Shown here: one piece after another, positions 37,484-46,382 of the stretch
Numbering within the stretch: position 1 is the first letter of the stretch
Layout: every line of letters starts with the position of its first letter
Assembly (NCBI GenBank): GCA_026416125.1
Contig: JAOAFT010000013.1
Span: 1-62,616 of the forward strand
From: Bacteroidota bacterium
GTDB taxonomy: Bacteria > Bacteroidota > Ignavibacteria > UBA10030
Length of the DNA stretch: 62,616 bases
Direction of reading: 5' to 3'
Position numbers and translations under genes: made by a program
Notes under the pieces: model-generated
What the model saw: the letters and a program-made list of their open reading frames with translations, nothing else
What the model was told of the DNA's origin: nothing
The model's database searches: none

Positions 37484-38428
37484 CTAGTCTTGATGAATGT
37501 ATGTATAGTACATTTGTTTAAAAAGGTAGATCACCTTTTTCCATTTCGGTGGATTAAGGTACCTGTTCATTGTGTAAATATCTGCTTCTATATTGATAAT
37601 CATTTGCGTCGGATGGAGAATTTCGGTGATGGGGTATGTTGGGCGATTCGCCATATCGTGGAAATGATCGGTAGTGTGTGTAGCATTTTCTGAGAAACCA
37701 ATGTTGCTCACAAGATTTACATTGGGTGTTATTGCAAGTCCACGGTTAAGAAAGAGAGCAAATTGCCATTGGTAATCCCAAGTATCGCGTTTGTTTGAAT
37801 ACACGAGTTCAAAATTTCTCATCCAGTACCGTTCGATGCGTTTCGTAGGGAAAACCGAATGAAAGTGCTTATCTGTACGAGCAAATGGGTATTGTGAAAG
37901 TGCAACGTCATAGAACTTCCATGCCCGTTTCCACGTTCCCCATCCCCAGATATGTCCCAACCTTGAAAAGTAGTAGCTTCCATCACTCCGAATAATTCCA
38001 TCTTGAAAATTTGACCCCCCAATATGCATAACCCTTGTATCGTTTCGATAGTATTCGAGAAGTGCTTGACAAAAATAGAAGAAAGAGATATGAGGCAAAC
38101 AATCATCTTCGAGTATGATTCCTTCATTGACATGATCGAAGAACCATGTGAGTGCTGAACTAACAGCCATTTTACATCCAACATTCGAGACGAGAAATCG
38201 AGTATGGAGGTCACATTCCCAATCGATATTATTGAGAACAAGCAACCGCGTTTGTTGACATAAGTCAGCTTCACCCGTTTTATGTGGTCGAGGACCATCT
38301 GCTGCAATGTAGAGATGTCGTGGTTTTATTTTCTTTAGTTGTTCAAAAACACGAAGAGTTGTATCTGGACGATTGTAGATGAGGAAAAGTATAGGGGTTT
38401 GAAATTGTTCAGTGACCGTTATTTCCAT
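37484..38428 (-). CDS. GT-A type glycosyltransferase (nucleotide-diphospho-sugar transferase)
   Basis: This 314-residue protein opens TPILFLIYNRPDTTLRVFEQL with a GT-A fold. The acidic metal motif is GIILEDDCLPH (about 115-125) and a later block reads IWGWGTWKRAWKFYD. These features match a group of sugar transferases in capsule and O-antigen loci that are distantly related to GNT-I. It overlaps the downstream end of the next gene to the right by ten bases. The acceptor is unknown. Confidence 0.8.
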   Translation of the reverse strand: MEITVTEQFQTPILFLIYNRPDTTLRVFEQLKKIKPRHLYIAADGPRPHKTGEADLCQQTRLLVLNNIDWECDLHTRFLVSNVGCKMAVSSALTWFFDHVNEGIILEDDCLPHISFFYFCQALLEYYRNDTRVMHIGGSNFQDGIIRSDGSYYFSRLGHIWGWGTWKRAWKFYDVALSQYPFARTDKHFHSVFPTKRIERYWMRNFELVYSNKRDTWDYQWQFALFLNRGLAITPNVNLVSNIGFSENATHTTDHFHDMANRPTYPITEILHPTQMIINIEADIYTMNRYLNPPKWKKVIYLFKQMYYTYIHQD

Positions 38429-39291
38429 TGAGTGATTCGTTGCTTTACGTTTTTATAATGGATAATGAAAAAATATCTGACAATTTTCCATAAAGTACTT
38501 GTCCAAATAAGCAATAAATTCTTTAGTTTCCACTTCCAGGGGCATGCAAGTACAACAAAAATTGACAAATAGACAGGTTGAAGAGTATATTTTTTTGAAA
38601 ATAATTTTCTGAGAAAGGTTATGTACGACGTTTCATCACGAAAGTGAAATATACCGCTTGTGGTCTCGTGAACAAAAAGAACAAGAGAAGGTTCAATATG
38701 AAAACGAAATCCAAGGCGATGCGCACGGATTGTAAATTCGTAATCAGATGTATAGTGTGGTAATAATTTAGGATAGAATCCACCAAGTGTAATGAAATCG
38801 AGCGCATGTATAAATAATCCTCGTGTTGATGCACAGTTTACTTTTGAGGAATCCGTCACAAGCGAAGACTTCCAATGCTTCCAATCCATGTATGTTCCAC
38901 CATCAACTTGTTTCCCAGATTCGATTCCATAGACGGTGGAAATAACAAGGGTTTTCGGATGTTGCTTAAGTGTTTCAACACCGATGTGAAGATAGTCGTG
39001 TTTAAATATTACATCATCATTTATGATGAGTACGTAATCATTTTCTGTACAGGAATTATTTTTTAACCACTTGTACCCTTCGTGAAGTGCGCCAGCCCAC
39101 CACCATGTACCATTTCCTTTCAAAATGGTTATCGAAGGAATAATGGTTTTAGCCAATTCAGCAGTTCCATCTGTTGAGCCATCATCAAGCAGCACGACAT
39201 GATAGTTGGTGTATGTCTGAATCTTGAGATGTTGAAGGAACTGATAAGTAATATCCCTTCGGTTGTGTACAGGTAAAAGGATGTAGAGCAT
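38419..39291 (-). CDS. Family 2 glycosyltransferase, rhamnosyltransferase-like
   Basis: This 290-residue GT-A enzyme opens LYILLPVHNRRDITYQFLQ, then LLDDGSTDGT, GNGTWWWAGALHEG and the metal-binding INDDV (about 92-96). The WWWAGA block is typical of rhamnosyltransferase-type family 2 enzymes. One hydrophobic segment near the C terminus (about 240-270) may tether it to the membrane. It is separated by only eight bases from the upstream glycosyltransferase. Confidence 0.83.
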   Translation of the reverse strand: MLYILLPVHNRRDITYQFLQHLKIQTYTNYHVVLLDDGSTDGTAELAKTIIPSITILKGNGTWWWAGALHEGYKWLKNNSCTENDYVLIINDDVIFKHDYLHIGVETLKQHPKTLVISTVYGIESGKQVDGGTYMDWKHWKSSLVTDSSKVNCASTRGLFIHALDFITLGGFYPKLLPHYTSDYEFTIRAHRLGFRFHIEPSLVLFVHETTSGIFHFRDETSYITFLRKLFSKKYTLQPVYLSIFVVLACPWKWKLKNLLLIWTSTLWKIVRYFFIIHYKNVKQRITQWK

Positions 39292-39299
39292 ATATATTA

Positions 39300-40475
39300 T
39301 TAATTTGTTGTTTGCATGATGTTTTTGTAAACCTGTTTTGTTTCACGAGCAGTTCGGTCCCATGAAAAATCCCGCTCTCGTAAGAACCCTGCTTCTCGAA
39401 GTGAGATTCGTATATCTTCATTGTCGAGTACTTGTTTAACAGCTTCGACAAGTGATTCTGAATTTCTTGCGTCAAATATTATACATGCATTTCCTGCAAT
39501 TTCTGGTAGTGCACCTTCATTGCTCACAATAACAGGACAACCACAAGAAAAAGCTTCTAGAACAGGGAATCCAAATCCTTCAGAGAGAGAGGGAAAAACA
39601 AATACTAGAGCATTTTTGTACATAAAAACAAGTTGAGAATCATTTTCAATGGGTACATGGTGAACTTGTTTCTCAATCCTCAGTCTGGAGATTAATGCAT
39701 GTTCTTCTTGTGTAAATGGTTTACTTCCTGCACAAAGTACGTGTAAAGTAGGATCAAGACGAAGCAACTTCGAAATGCTTGTAAGGAAGAAAGAAAAGTT
39801 TTTATAACCTTGTCTGTCACCAACGTACAAAATGTAACGCCGTGGTACGTGAATAGGAGTGGGTATACTACTAGAGAGTCTTGGATTTAAACAGTTTGCA
39901 TGGTAGATAACCGTAATTCGTTCAGGAGCTATGTTGTAATATTTAATAATATCCTGTTTCGTATAATTTGAAATAGCAATTATTGCTGTAGCTTTTTTTA
40001 AAAGGAGTTCCTTCCATTGTGGAATATAACGCTGTGTTTGATAATAGTGAGGGAATTTTTCATGAATTAGATCATGGACTGTGAGGACAAATGGTTTGTC
40101 ATTGAGATAGTGGGTAAAGTAAGGGTTATAGTACGTTGGATGGAATACATCATAATTTTTTAATTTAAGCGAAGCAACTGAATGATATTTGTTAAGTGTT
40201 TGAAAAACATAGTTGGTTGGTTTCACAATTAAACCATTATAGAAAGAGGCAGGAATTTTTAATATTCCTTTTAAACTATACCGCTGTAACATTGGTGAAA
40301 GTATTGCGCGATTATTTTGTAGGAAAGAGAGTTGTTGAGAGCGTGCATATTTTGCTGAAATTGAAAGTTTTAGTTCTGAATCGGCTAAGAAACGATTTAT
40401 CAGTGCGTCATAATAACGGAGTATTCCACCATAAGAAAAAAATGAAAAGACTTGATGATCAAATAATACTCTCAT
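39300..40475 (-). CDS. Family 4 glycosyltransferase
   Basis: This 391-residue GT-B enzyme opens MRVLFDHQVFSFFSYGGILR. Central motifs are VHDLIHEKFPHYYQ and IIAISNYTKQDIIKYY (about 165-180). The donor domain reads YILYVGDRQGYKNFSFFL and VFVFPSLSEGFGFPVLEAFS with the EX7E glutamates, then CPVIVSNEGALPEIAG. This set matches the mannosyl-/rhamnosyltransferase subgroup common in O-antigen loci. Base composition is lower in G+C than in the flanking housekeeping genes. Confidence 0.87.
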   Translation of the reverse strand: MRVLFDHQVFSFFSYGGILRYYDALINRFLADSELKLSISAKYARSQQLSFLQNNRAILSPMLQRYSLKGILKIPASFYNGLIVKPTNYVFQTLNKYHSVASLKLKNYDVFHPTYYNPYFTHYLNDKPFVLTVHDLIHEKFPHYYQTQRYIPQWKELLLKKATAIIAISNYTKQDIIKYYNIAPERITVIYHANCLNPRLSSSIPTPIHVPRRYILYVGDRQGYKNFSFFLTSISKLLRLDPTLHVLCAGSKPFTQEEHALISRLRIEKQVHHVPIENDSQLVFMYKNALVFVFPSLSEGFGFPVLEAFSCGCPVIVSNEGALPEIAGNACIIFDARNSESLVEAVKQVLDNEDIRISLREAGFLRERDFSWDRTARETKQVYKNIMQTTN

Positions 40476-41278
40476 AGAAATGGAACAGTACTTTTTTTTA
40501 AATACTCATAATCTGATAACGTTTTACTGTTCATTATTTTTTTTATGCTTATGAACAGACCTTTATGCCTAAAGCTAATAAGAACGCGTATAAGGAGGGG
40601 ATTTAACTTTTTTGATGTTAAGAGGTGACAACTTCCCAAATTAATGTAGTATAGATTATACTTTTGGGCTAAAAATGAGAGTGTTTTACTTGAATAGAAT
40701 GAGATATGCTGACCATGCTCAAACCCATAGTACCACCAGGTTTGTTCAGGTAAGTGTTGGGGTCGTAGTTCTGTTGTAAAAAATACATTTCGAGAAAGTG
40801 AGAGAATTTTTTCAATATCATGAATTGGATTATTAAAGTGCTCAAAACATTCTATTGCTGTGACAAGTTCGTAATGTTGGTTTTTGTCATTGTGTTCGAA
40901 TCCTCGAGCAAATAAGTTTGGAGTAATAGGATCATAATGGAAAAAGTCGAATCCTATATCACGCATAGTACGTGTCAATAAACCATATCCTCCTCCATAA
41001 TCTAGGAAAGTTTTTCGGTAGTCAAAGAAGAAATATATTATGATTGTAATGATAGTGGAAAATTCATAATTACGAGTTAGCAGCCCAGTATCGTATACAT
41101 TTATTGGGTTTCTGTATGCTTCTTCCAACCAAAATGGTTCTTCAGTTTGTAAAAAATCACATGTCGGACATACATAGTATTCTATTGTATATTTATTTAA
41201 AATTGTTGCTTGAAATGCATAGTTTGTTGTGGTATTACATATTTTACATGACTGACCATGTATAATATTATTTCTCAT
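40472..41278 (-). CDS. Zinc-ribbon class I methyltransferase
   Basis: This 268-residue protein has an N-terminal Cys4 ribbon (CKIC at about 11-14, CPTC at about 37-40) followed by a class I SAM domain. Motif I is FLDYGGGYGLLTRTM and the following acid is in YDPI; AIECFEHFNNP comes after. The arrangement resembles sugar C-methyltransferases and related enzymes of deoxysugar pathways. One internal segment (IITIIIYFFF) is unusually hydrophobic. The gene is very AT-rich: hand count of 41161-41280 gives 30 G+C in 120 bases. It overlaps the next gene by four bases. Confidence 0.8.
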   Translation of the reverse strand: MRNNIIHGQSCKICNTTTNYAFQATILNKYTIEYYVCPTCDFLQTEEPFWLEEAYRNPINVYDTGLLTRNYEFSTIITIIIYFFFDYRKTFLDYGGGYGLLTRTMRDIGFDFFHYDPITPNLFARGFEHNDKNQHYELVTAIECFEHFNNPIHDIEKILSLSRNVFFTTELRPQHLPEQTWWYYGFEHGQHISFYSSKTLSFLAQKYNLYYINLGSCHLLTSKKLNPLLIRVLISFRHKGLFISIKKIMNSKTLSDYEYLKKSTVPFL

Positions 41279-41282
41279 ATTG

Positions 41283-42659
41283 TTAATTTAACCAAAGTTT
41301 TGATCCTGTGTTTGTCAATATCTTTCGTACCTGAATTGGCCAAAGAAATGATGTTATGGCGATACAAAAAGATGGCGAGAGAATAACACCGATAATTCCC
41401 CATTTTAACTGTACTGCTAGTAAATATGCGAGTGGAATGTTGAGAATGCTTATAATAATTGATACATATACTTGCAATTGTATTTTCCCTGTACCATTAA
41501 TAATATTTGCATAGATCGAAGACCATGCTGTAGTTAGTACATAAAACCCCATTGCGAGAGATAGTTCTATTGGGACGTGAACAGTAACCCCAACCCATAT
41601 TTTGTAGAAATCATTAGCAGAAAGTGTTAATAGGACAACAAAAATACCTAATACAACCCATGCTTGATGTAAACGACGTATTGTAACTTTGATCCACATG
41701 AAATCTTTTCTTGTGTATGCATCAGTATATGCTGACCAGAATGGTGTTAAAAGTATTGCAAACGCGACTGATAAGAGATTATAATATTTATAAGCAATGT
41801 TATATGGTACAACATCTTCAGGTGAAAAGAAATGACTAATTAAAATGTTAGGTGTAGAATAGAGAAGAACGTAACTAAGTTGGAGAACAAAAAATCGGAC
41901 TCCCAAATTCATGAGAGCTTTGCCGAAAGCAAAATTTATGAATTGTTTTGTGGGTGCTATTGGTTTGTAAGTGCGTGTAAATAGATAAATTGAAGCTAAG
42001 AAAGGCACAATAATAGTTGCAACGTTGATTCCTATGCTAAAAGTAATGAGGGAGCCTTTTTTAAAGGTTGCGAGAATCCAAATGTAAATAAGCATTAAAA
42101 GATTTATGGAAAAATCGAGAAAGCCATTGAGAGCAGGTCTTTGGTAAGCATAGAGAATTGATGTTATGATTCCCAGTACTAAACGAACAGAGAAAGCTAT
42201 GAATGTTATGAAGGCAACAATTGATAATTCAGTAGAGAGCTCACGCGGAGCATTTAGAAATTGAGCCCAATTAAGGTAAGGACTTATACCAACGTATAGA
42301 ATTAGTAAAAAACAGCAAATAATAATAAGAAAAGCATAGGTGGTACTCACATAAGTACGCGCAAGTAAAAGATTATTTTGAGCAATGGCTTCAGCCAATT
42401 TATTTCGTAACCCATTCCCAAGGCCAATATCAAGGAAGCCGAACCACATAATTATTGAACTCAACGTAAGCCATAGGCCGTACTCAATGCGGTGTAAACA
42501 CTGAAGTGAAAGCGGTACAATAAGTAAACCTGTAGCTTGGCTAAGTCCGCGGATAACGAACATTGCAATAATATTCCGCTTTGTACGGGCTGTTCGTTCA
42601 TCACCACGAGTAAGGTGGTACTGAATTCTCTTGATGAAGTCAAGAATTGAGATACGCAT
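41283..42659 (-). CDS. Polysaccharide flippase (Wzx / PST family)
   Basis: This 458-residue integral membrane protein has about 12-14 predicted helices. The N-terminal segment IIAMFVIRGLSQATGLLIVP and the motif LSSIIMWFGFLDIGLGNGLR are typical of Wzx/PST flippases. It would move lipid-linked glycan repeat units across the inner membrane. No Wzy polymerase can be named with confidence in the window. It sits between the YfhO-like gene and the methyltransferase and shares their low G+C. Confidence 0.87.
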   Translation of the reverse strand: MRISILDFIKRIQYHLTRGDERTARTKRNIIAMFVIRGLSQATGLLIVPLSLQCLHRIEYGLWLTLSSIIMWFGFLDIGLGNGLRNKLAEAIAQNNLLLARTYVSTTYAFLIIICCFLLILYVGISPYLNWAQFLNAPRELSTELSIVAFITFIAFSVRLVLGIITSILYAYQRPALNGFLDFSINLLMLIYIWILATFKKGSLITFSIGINVATIIVPFLASIYLFTRTYKPIAPTKQFINFAFGKALMNLGVRFFVLQLSYVLLYSTPNILISHFFSPEDVVPYNIAYKYYNLLSVAFAILLTPFWSAYTDAYTRKDFMWIKVTIRRLHQAWVVLGIFVVLLTLSANDFYKIWVGVTVHVPIELSLAMGFYVLTTAWSSIYANIINGTGKIQLQVYVSIIISILNIPLAYLLAVQLKWGIIGVILSPSFCIAITSFLWPIQVRKILTNTGSKLWLN

Positions 42660-42671
42660 TCGTGTGAAATA

Positions 42672-45203
42672 TCACTTTGTTCGTCGATTTATATACTGTT
42701 TACCCTTTTGAGCAACGAAGAAAAGTAATCCACCTAATACAACAATGTTTGTGATGAGGCTAATCCACTTTCCTATATAGAACGATTGAGGTTCAAACAC
42801 CATTCGTATCAGATGGTCCCCAGGGGGGACGACAATTCCTCGAAACATATAATTGAGCCGGTAGATTGGTAGCTCTTTGTTATCGATGAACGCTTTCCAG
42901 CCTGCAGGGTACCAGCTTTCGCTAAGGAAGAGAAGATTGTTTCCTGTTGCTTTCACACGCAGTTCAAGGTCTTGAATACCATAGTGTGTGTATTCCACCG
43001 ATGCTGCTGGTGTTGGGGGATCGATAGAAAGCTTTGGATCTTCAAGGACGAATGCAACATCAGTAGGATCGAACGTCAAATTCTTTATATTTGTCAAAAT
43101 ATCTAATGCTGAAGCGACGCGGTATCGGTTTACGAAAAATGCTCGAGGAAGATGCGCGCGGTTAAGGTATACATAATGTCGTTGTCCTTTGAAAAGCGGA
43201 ATAAAAAGTGAACTTGAATCGGGCTGGTCTGAGATTACATATCGAACATTCATGAGTCCCCATAGGAGAGGATTTCCAAGTCCAATAACATCGAATGCAT
43301 CTTGAATTTGTCGCATTTTAGCACCATGGTATCCATACGCATTCTGAATTCGCCAGTATGCTAATGCATTGTTGTATGGAGGGTGTCCATTCTCAAATTC
43401 AAGTACACGGTACAAGGTTGTATCATACTTTTGGAGAAACGCAACGTAATCTGGAGTAGAAAAAGTTTCTTGAAGTTTATTCTTTGGGAGTGGCTCTTTA
43501 GGTTTTTCATTAATGCGCCACAGATCGAAAATTGTGAGAGAAATAATAATTATGATGAAAAAGGATAAGGAGACTTTTTTGTTCCAGTAGTATAAGAGTG
43601 CAATGGATGATACTGCAATCAAAACAAGAGCGACGGTAATATCAGTACTAACCATGGTTGTAATTGTTCGATAGAGTTCGTCCAGTACAAACGTATTTGA
43701 TCCGAATGCTTGGCTAAATTTTTCGTAGACACTCGCTTGTGGAACGATAAGTTGGTAGATGGAAATGAAAACATCGCGTGCAATAAACGAAAGCAATGCT
43801 ACTCCAACAGTACTATATGCAAGGATTCTCCAGCGCTTTTTTTGAAAATCTGGAAGTGTATTGGGAGCTGTTACTAACCAGTTGAGTCCATACGCCGCAA
43901 GAATCGGGAAAAAAAGTTGAACAAGTATAAGAATCATGGAAGGAACACGAAACTTATTGAAATAGGGAAAGTAATAGAACAAAAGGTCATAGAAAAAGGG
44001 AAATTCTTTACCAAATGAAATGAGAAGTGAAACAACAACAACAATTGCACTGAATTGAATGAAAGGATCCTTTCTAAACTTCCAAAATCCAAGCACTCCT
44101 AAGAGGAAGACAAGAATTCCCATGTACTGAGGACTATCGACAAAAGGTTGTGGCCCAAAGTATGTGTTGATACGTATTGGTTGATTTCGTGTAAGTATTC
44201 CTTTATATGTGTAATTTCCAAAGCCGTATGCAGAAGGAATGAGGAATGTTAACATTTCGGAGGGGGCAAACGACCAGTTAGTAGCGTAATTATAGTCTAA
44301 TCCGCCGCTTGATGCTGGTTGCGTTTTTTCGCTCGTGGTTTGTTCTAGCAAAGGACTCGTGCCTCGAATGGAATACTTTGAATACTCGTACGTTTGAAAA
44401 TATTGGTCGGCAGTCATTGCAATTGCGAGTAGGGCAGCAATAGTAAAGGTGGCAGCGGCTCTGAATACTCCCCAAGGCGAATTCTTTGTTAGGAGTGAAC
44501 GAACAAAAAAGTACACCACAAAGATTCCCACTGTAAAGAATGAATAAAAAATTACTTGAAGATGCATCGGTTTTAACATCCAATGGACAATAATAACAAG
44601 TGCCAATGCTAACCACACGCGGAACCGATATTGAAGTTCTTCGAGAATAATGAGAACGTAAGGAAGAAATGCGATAACAGGTACTTTCGTCATGTGACCG
44701 ATCATGATAAAAACAACGTAAGCTGTAGAGTGCATAACAGCGAATGCTGCAAAGAACGCTATGAGGGTATTTTTCAATTTCCGATATACGAGCCAATACA
44801 CACCAATTCCTAGCAGAAAATAGTAGAGAAAAATGTATCCAATTTCGCAGTTATTGAAGAAGATAATTGAGTAAAGTGTTCGGACATAACTAAAGATGAG
44901 ATCTGAAAGATCGAAATGCCGAGGGCCATTTACGGACAAACTTGCATAACCAGGCATGCCACAGAAGATATATGGGTTCCATAGAGGAAAAATCCCCTGA
45001 GATTCTGCATCTTTCATCAAAGTTTCAAAAGATTTTCCAGCTATTGTATCAGCTGCAATGAATGTTTTATTTTGAAAAACAACTTCACGGAAGAAAATCA
45101 TAAGCGAAAGAGTTAGTAACACACATACTGCAATGTGGTGATACTTTGTTGGTATGCGCCCAAGGAAATCTTGATGTGGCATGTGCGATGGTATCTTTTT
45201 CAT
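42672..45203 (-). CDS. YfhO-like large membrane protein
   Basis: This 843-residue protein has a dozen or so membrane helices over about 1-560 and near the C terminus (about 810-830), plus a periplasmic domain (about 575-800). The closing block, LSESWYPAGWKAFIDNKELP then LNYMFRGIVVPPGDH, is diagnostic of the YfhO family. The N-terminal half has the GT-C-like layout with FRVPSMILILVQLFFP. YfhO proteins in Gram-positives are needed for glycosylation of teichoic acids, so a role as a polyprenyl-sugar-dependent transferase is plausible here. It is the first gene of the - strand half of the locus. Confidence 0.85.
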   Translation of the reverse strand: MKKIPSHMPHQDFLGRIPTKYHHIAVCVLLTLSLMIFFREVVFQNKTFIAADTIAGKSFETLMKDAESQGIFPLWNPYIFCGMPGYASLSVNGPRHFDLSDLIFSYVRTLYSIIFFNNCEIGYIFLYYFLLGIGVYWLVYRKLKNTLIAFFAAFAVMHSTAYVVFIMIGHMTKVPVIAFLPYVLIILEELQYRFRVWLALALVIIVHWMLKPMHLQVIFYSFFTVGIFVVYFFVRSLLTKNSPWGVFRAAATFTIAALLAIAMTADQYFQTYEYSKYSIRGTSPLLEQTTSEKTQPASSGGLDYNYATNWSFAPSEMLTFLIPSAYGFGNYTYKGILTRNQPIRINTYFGPQPFVDSPQYMGILVFLLGVLGFWKFRKDPFIQFSAIVVVVSLLISFGKEFPFFYDLLFYYFPYFNKFRVPSMILILVQLFFPILAAYGLNWLVTAPNTLPDFQKKRWRILAYSTVGVALLSFIARDVFISIYQLIVPQASVYEKFSQAFGSNTFVLDELYRTITTMVSTDITVALVLIAVSSIALLYYWNKKVSLSFFIIIIISLTIFDLWRINEKPKEPLPKNKLQETFSTPDYVAFLQKYDTTLYRVLEFENGHPPYNNALAYWRIQNAYGYHGAKMRQIQDAFDVIGLGNPLLWGLMNVRYVISDQPDSSSLFIPLFKGQRHYVYLNRAHLPRAFFVNRYRVASALDILTNIKNLTFDPTDVAFVLEDPKLSIDPPTPAASVEYTHYGIQDLELRVKATGNNLLFLSESWYPAGWKAFIDNKELPIYRLNYMFRGIVVPPGDHLIRMVFEPQSFYIGKWISLITNIVVLGGLLFFVAQKGKQYINRRTK

Positions 45204-45290
45204 AACATTCCTACTTGGTTGATGGTGATCGTATTACTTTCAAAAAGTGCAAGAATTTTCTCAGCTTTTCAACAGGAAAAGAACGAGAAA

Positions 45291-45304
45291 CATTGAATTC
45301 AATG
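45291..45304. promoter_or_regulatory. 14-bp perfect palindrome over the metF promoter -35 element
   Basis: CATTGAATTCAATG at 45291-45304 is a perfect inverted repeat without spacer. It covers the putative -35 hexamer (45293-45298) of the metF promoter, the classical place for a repressor site. It differs from the MetJ box AGACGTCT. The regulator is unknown. Confidence 0.5.
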
Positions 45305-45321
45305 AATGAATTGAGTATAAT
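45293..45321 (+). promoter_or_regulatory. Candidate promoter of metF
   Basis: TTGAAT at 45293-45298, a 17-base spacer and a perfect TATAAT at 45316-45321. Initiation near 45328 would leave a leader of only about 11-17 bases before the two possible ATGs. Confidence 0.68.
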
Positions 45322-45344
45322 CTATTGAAGTATTGTGAATGTGT

Positions 45345-46235
45345 ATGAATATAAGAGAAATTTTTCAACAACCAGGACCACATTTCAGTTTTGAGTTTTT
45401 CCCTCCCAAAACTGAACAAGCTTCAATGCAACTCTTTAATTCAATTAAAGAGTTAACACCACTGAAGCCATCGTATGTAAGTGTAACGTATGGCGCTGGT
45501 GGGAGTACACGCTCTTACACAAAAGACCTTGTGGTACGGTTACAGAAAGAAACCCAGTTAACTGTGGTATCTCATATAACATGTGTGGGGGCTAGTCGAG
45601 ATGAAATTAGAGCACTAATTGACGAATATCAGCAGGCTGGTATAGAAAATTTTATGGCGCTCCGAGGTGATCCTCCGCAAGGCGAAATTTACTTTACACC
45701 ACACCCTCAAGGATTTCGATATGCATACGAGTTGGTAACGTTTTTGAAACACCACTACCCATCTGCCGGTATTGGTGTAGCAGGTTATCCTGAAGGGCAC
45801 CCAGAAACTCCAAATCGGCTGAAGGAGATAGAGTACTTAAAGGCAAAAGTTGATGCAGGTGCTGACTATATTTGCACACAGCTGTTTTTTGATAATCGGG
45901 ATTTCTACGATTTTTGTGAACGTTGTGAACTTGCAGGAATTCGAGTTCCTATAATTGCTGGGATTATGCCAATTACCTCTCGTAAGGTTCTATATCGAAT
46001 TGCTGACCAAGCTGGTGGGACACGCTTCCCTGCGAAGCTACTGAAAGCACTTGGACGCACTGAGAGTGACGAAGCTTTTCAACAGGTAGGAATACACTGG
46101 GCAACGGAACAAGTGTTAGACCTTCTCGATCATAATATCAAGGGTATTCATTTTTATACACTCAACAAATCAAAAGCAACTGTACGAATTTACGGTTCGC
46201 TTGGTGTTCGGACATCAGATGATTTACGCAAATAA
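45345..46235 (+). CDS. metF: 5,10-methylenetetrahydrofolate reductase
   Basis: MetF reduces 5,10-methylene- to 5-methyltetrahydrofolate with a flavin, feeding methionine synthesis. The TIM-barrel protein has the family opening HFSFEFFPPKTEQA, with the catalytic Glu in FEFF. It then shows YVSVTYGAGGSTRS, VVSHITCVGASRDEI, NFMALRGDPP and ICTQLFFDN. Length of about 296 residues is normal. Two in-frame ATGs are possible, at 45339 and 45345; I prefer the second by family alignment. It has its own promoter with a palindrome and is divergent from the polysaccharide locus. Confidence 0.95.
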   Translation: MNIREIFQQPGPHFSFEFFPPKTEQASMQLFNSIKELTPLKPSYVSVTYGAGGSTRSYTKDLVVRLQKETQLTVVSHITCVGASRDEIRALIDEYQQAGIENFMALRGDPPQGEIYFTPHPQGFRYAYELVTFLKHHYPSAGIGVAGYPEGHPETPNRLKEIEYLKAKVDAGADYICTQLFFDNRDFYDFCERCELAGIRVPIIAGIMPITSRKVLYRIADQAGGTRFPAKLLKALGRTESDEAFQQVGIHWATEQVLDLLDHNIKGIHFYTLNKSKATVRIYGSLGVRTSDDLRK

Positions 46236-46382
46236 GGGATAATTTTTCCAATATCCGTTAGTTGCTTCTCCAGTGTTTTTTACTAATTCACACTAAAGAC
46301 AGAAAAGGATTACAAGGAGGTATAGGCTAAATTAAGAAGTTCAGGAGTCATTCGAAATGTTCCTACGCAGACTTATTGCACA

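Noticed and set aside
44290-44796. Open frame of 168 codons antisense-frame within the YfhO-like gene
   Set aside because: Same strand but other frame of a well-supported membrane protein gene; rich in Cys, Arg and Ser with no pattern.
46272-46294. Possible terminator AGTGT...ACACT after metF
   Set aside because: Five pairs with a long loop and the T-run inside the loop, so it is not a convincing terminator.
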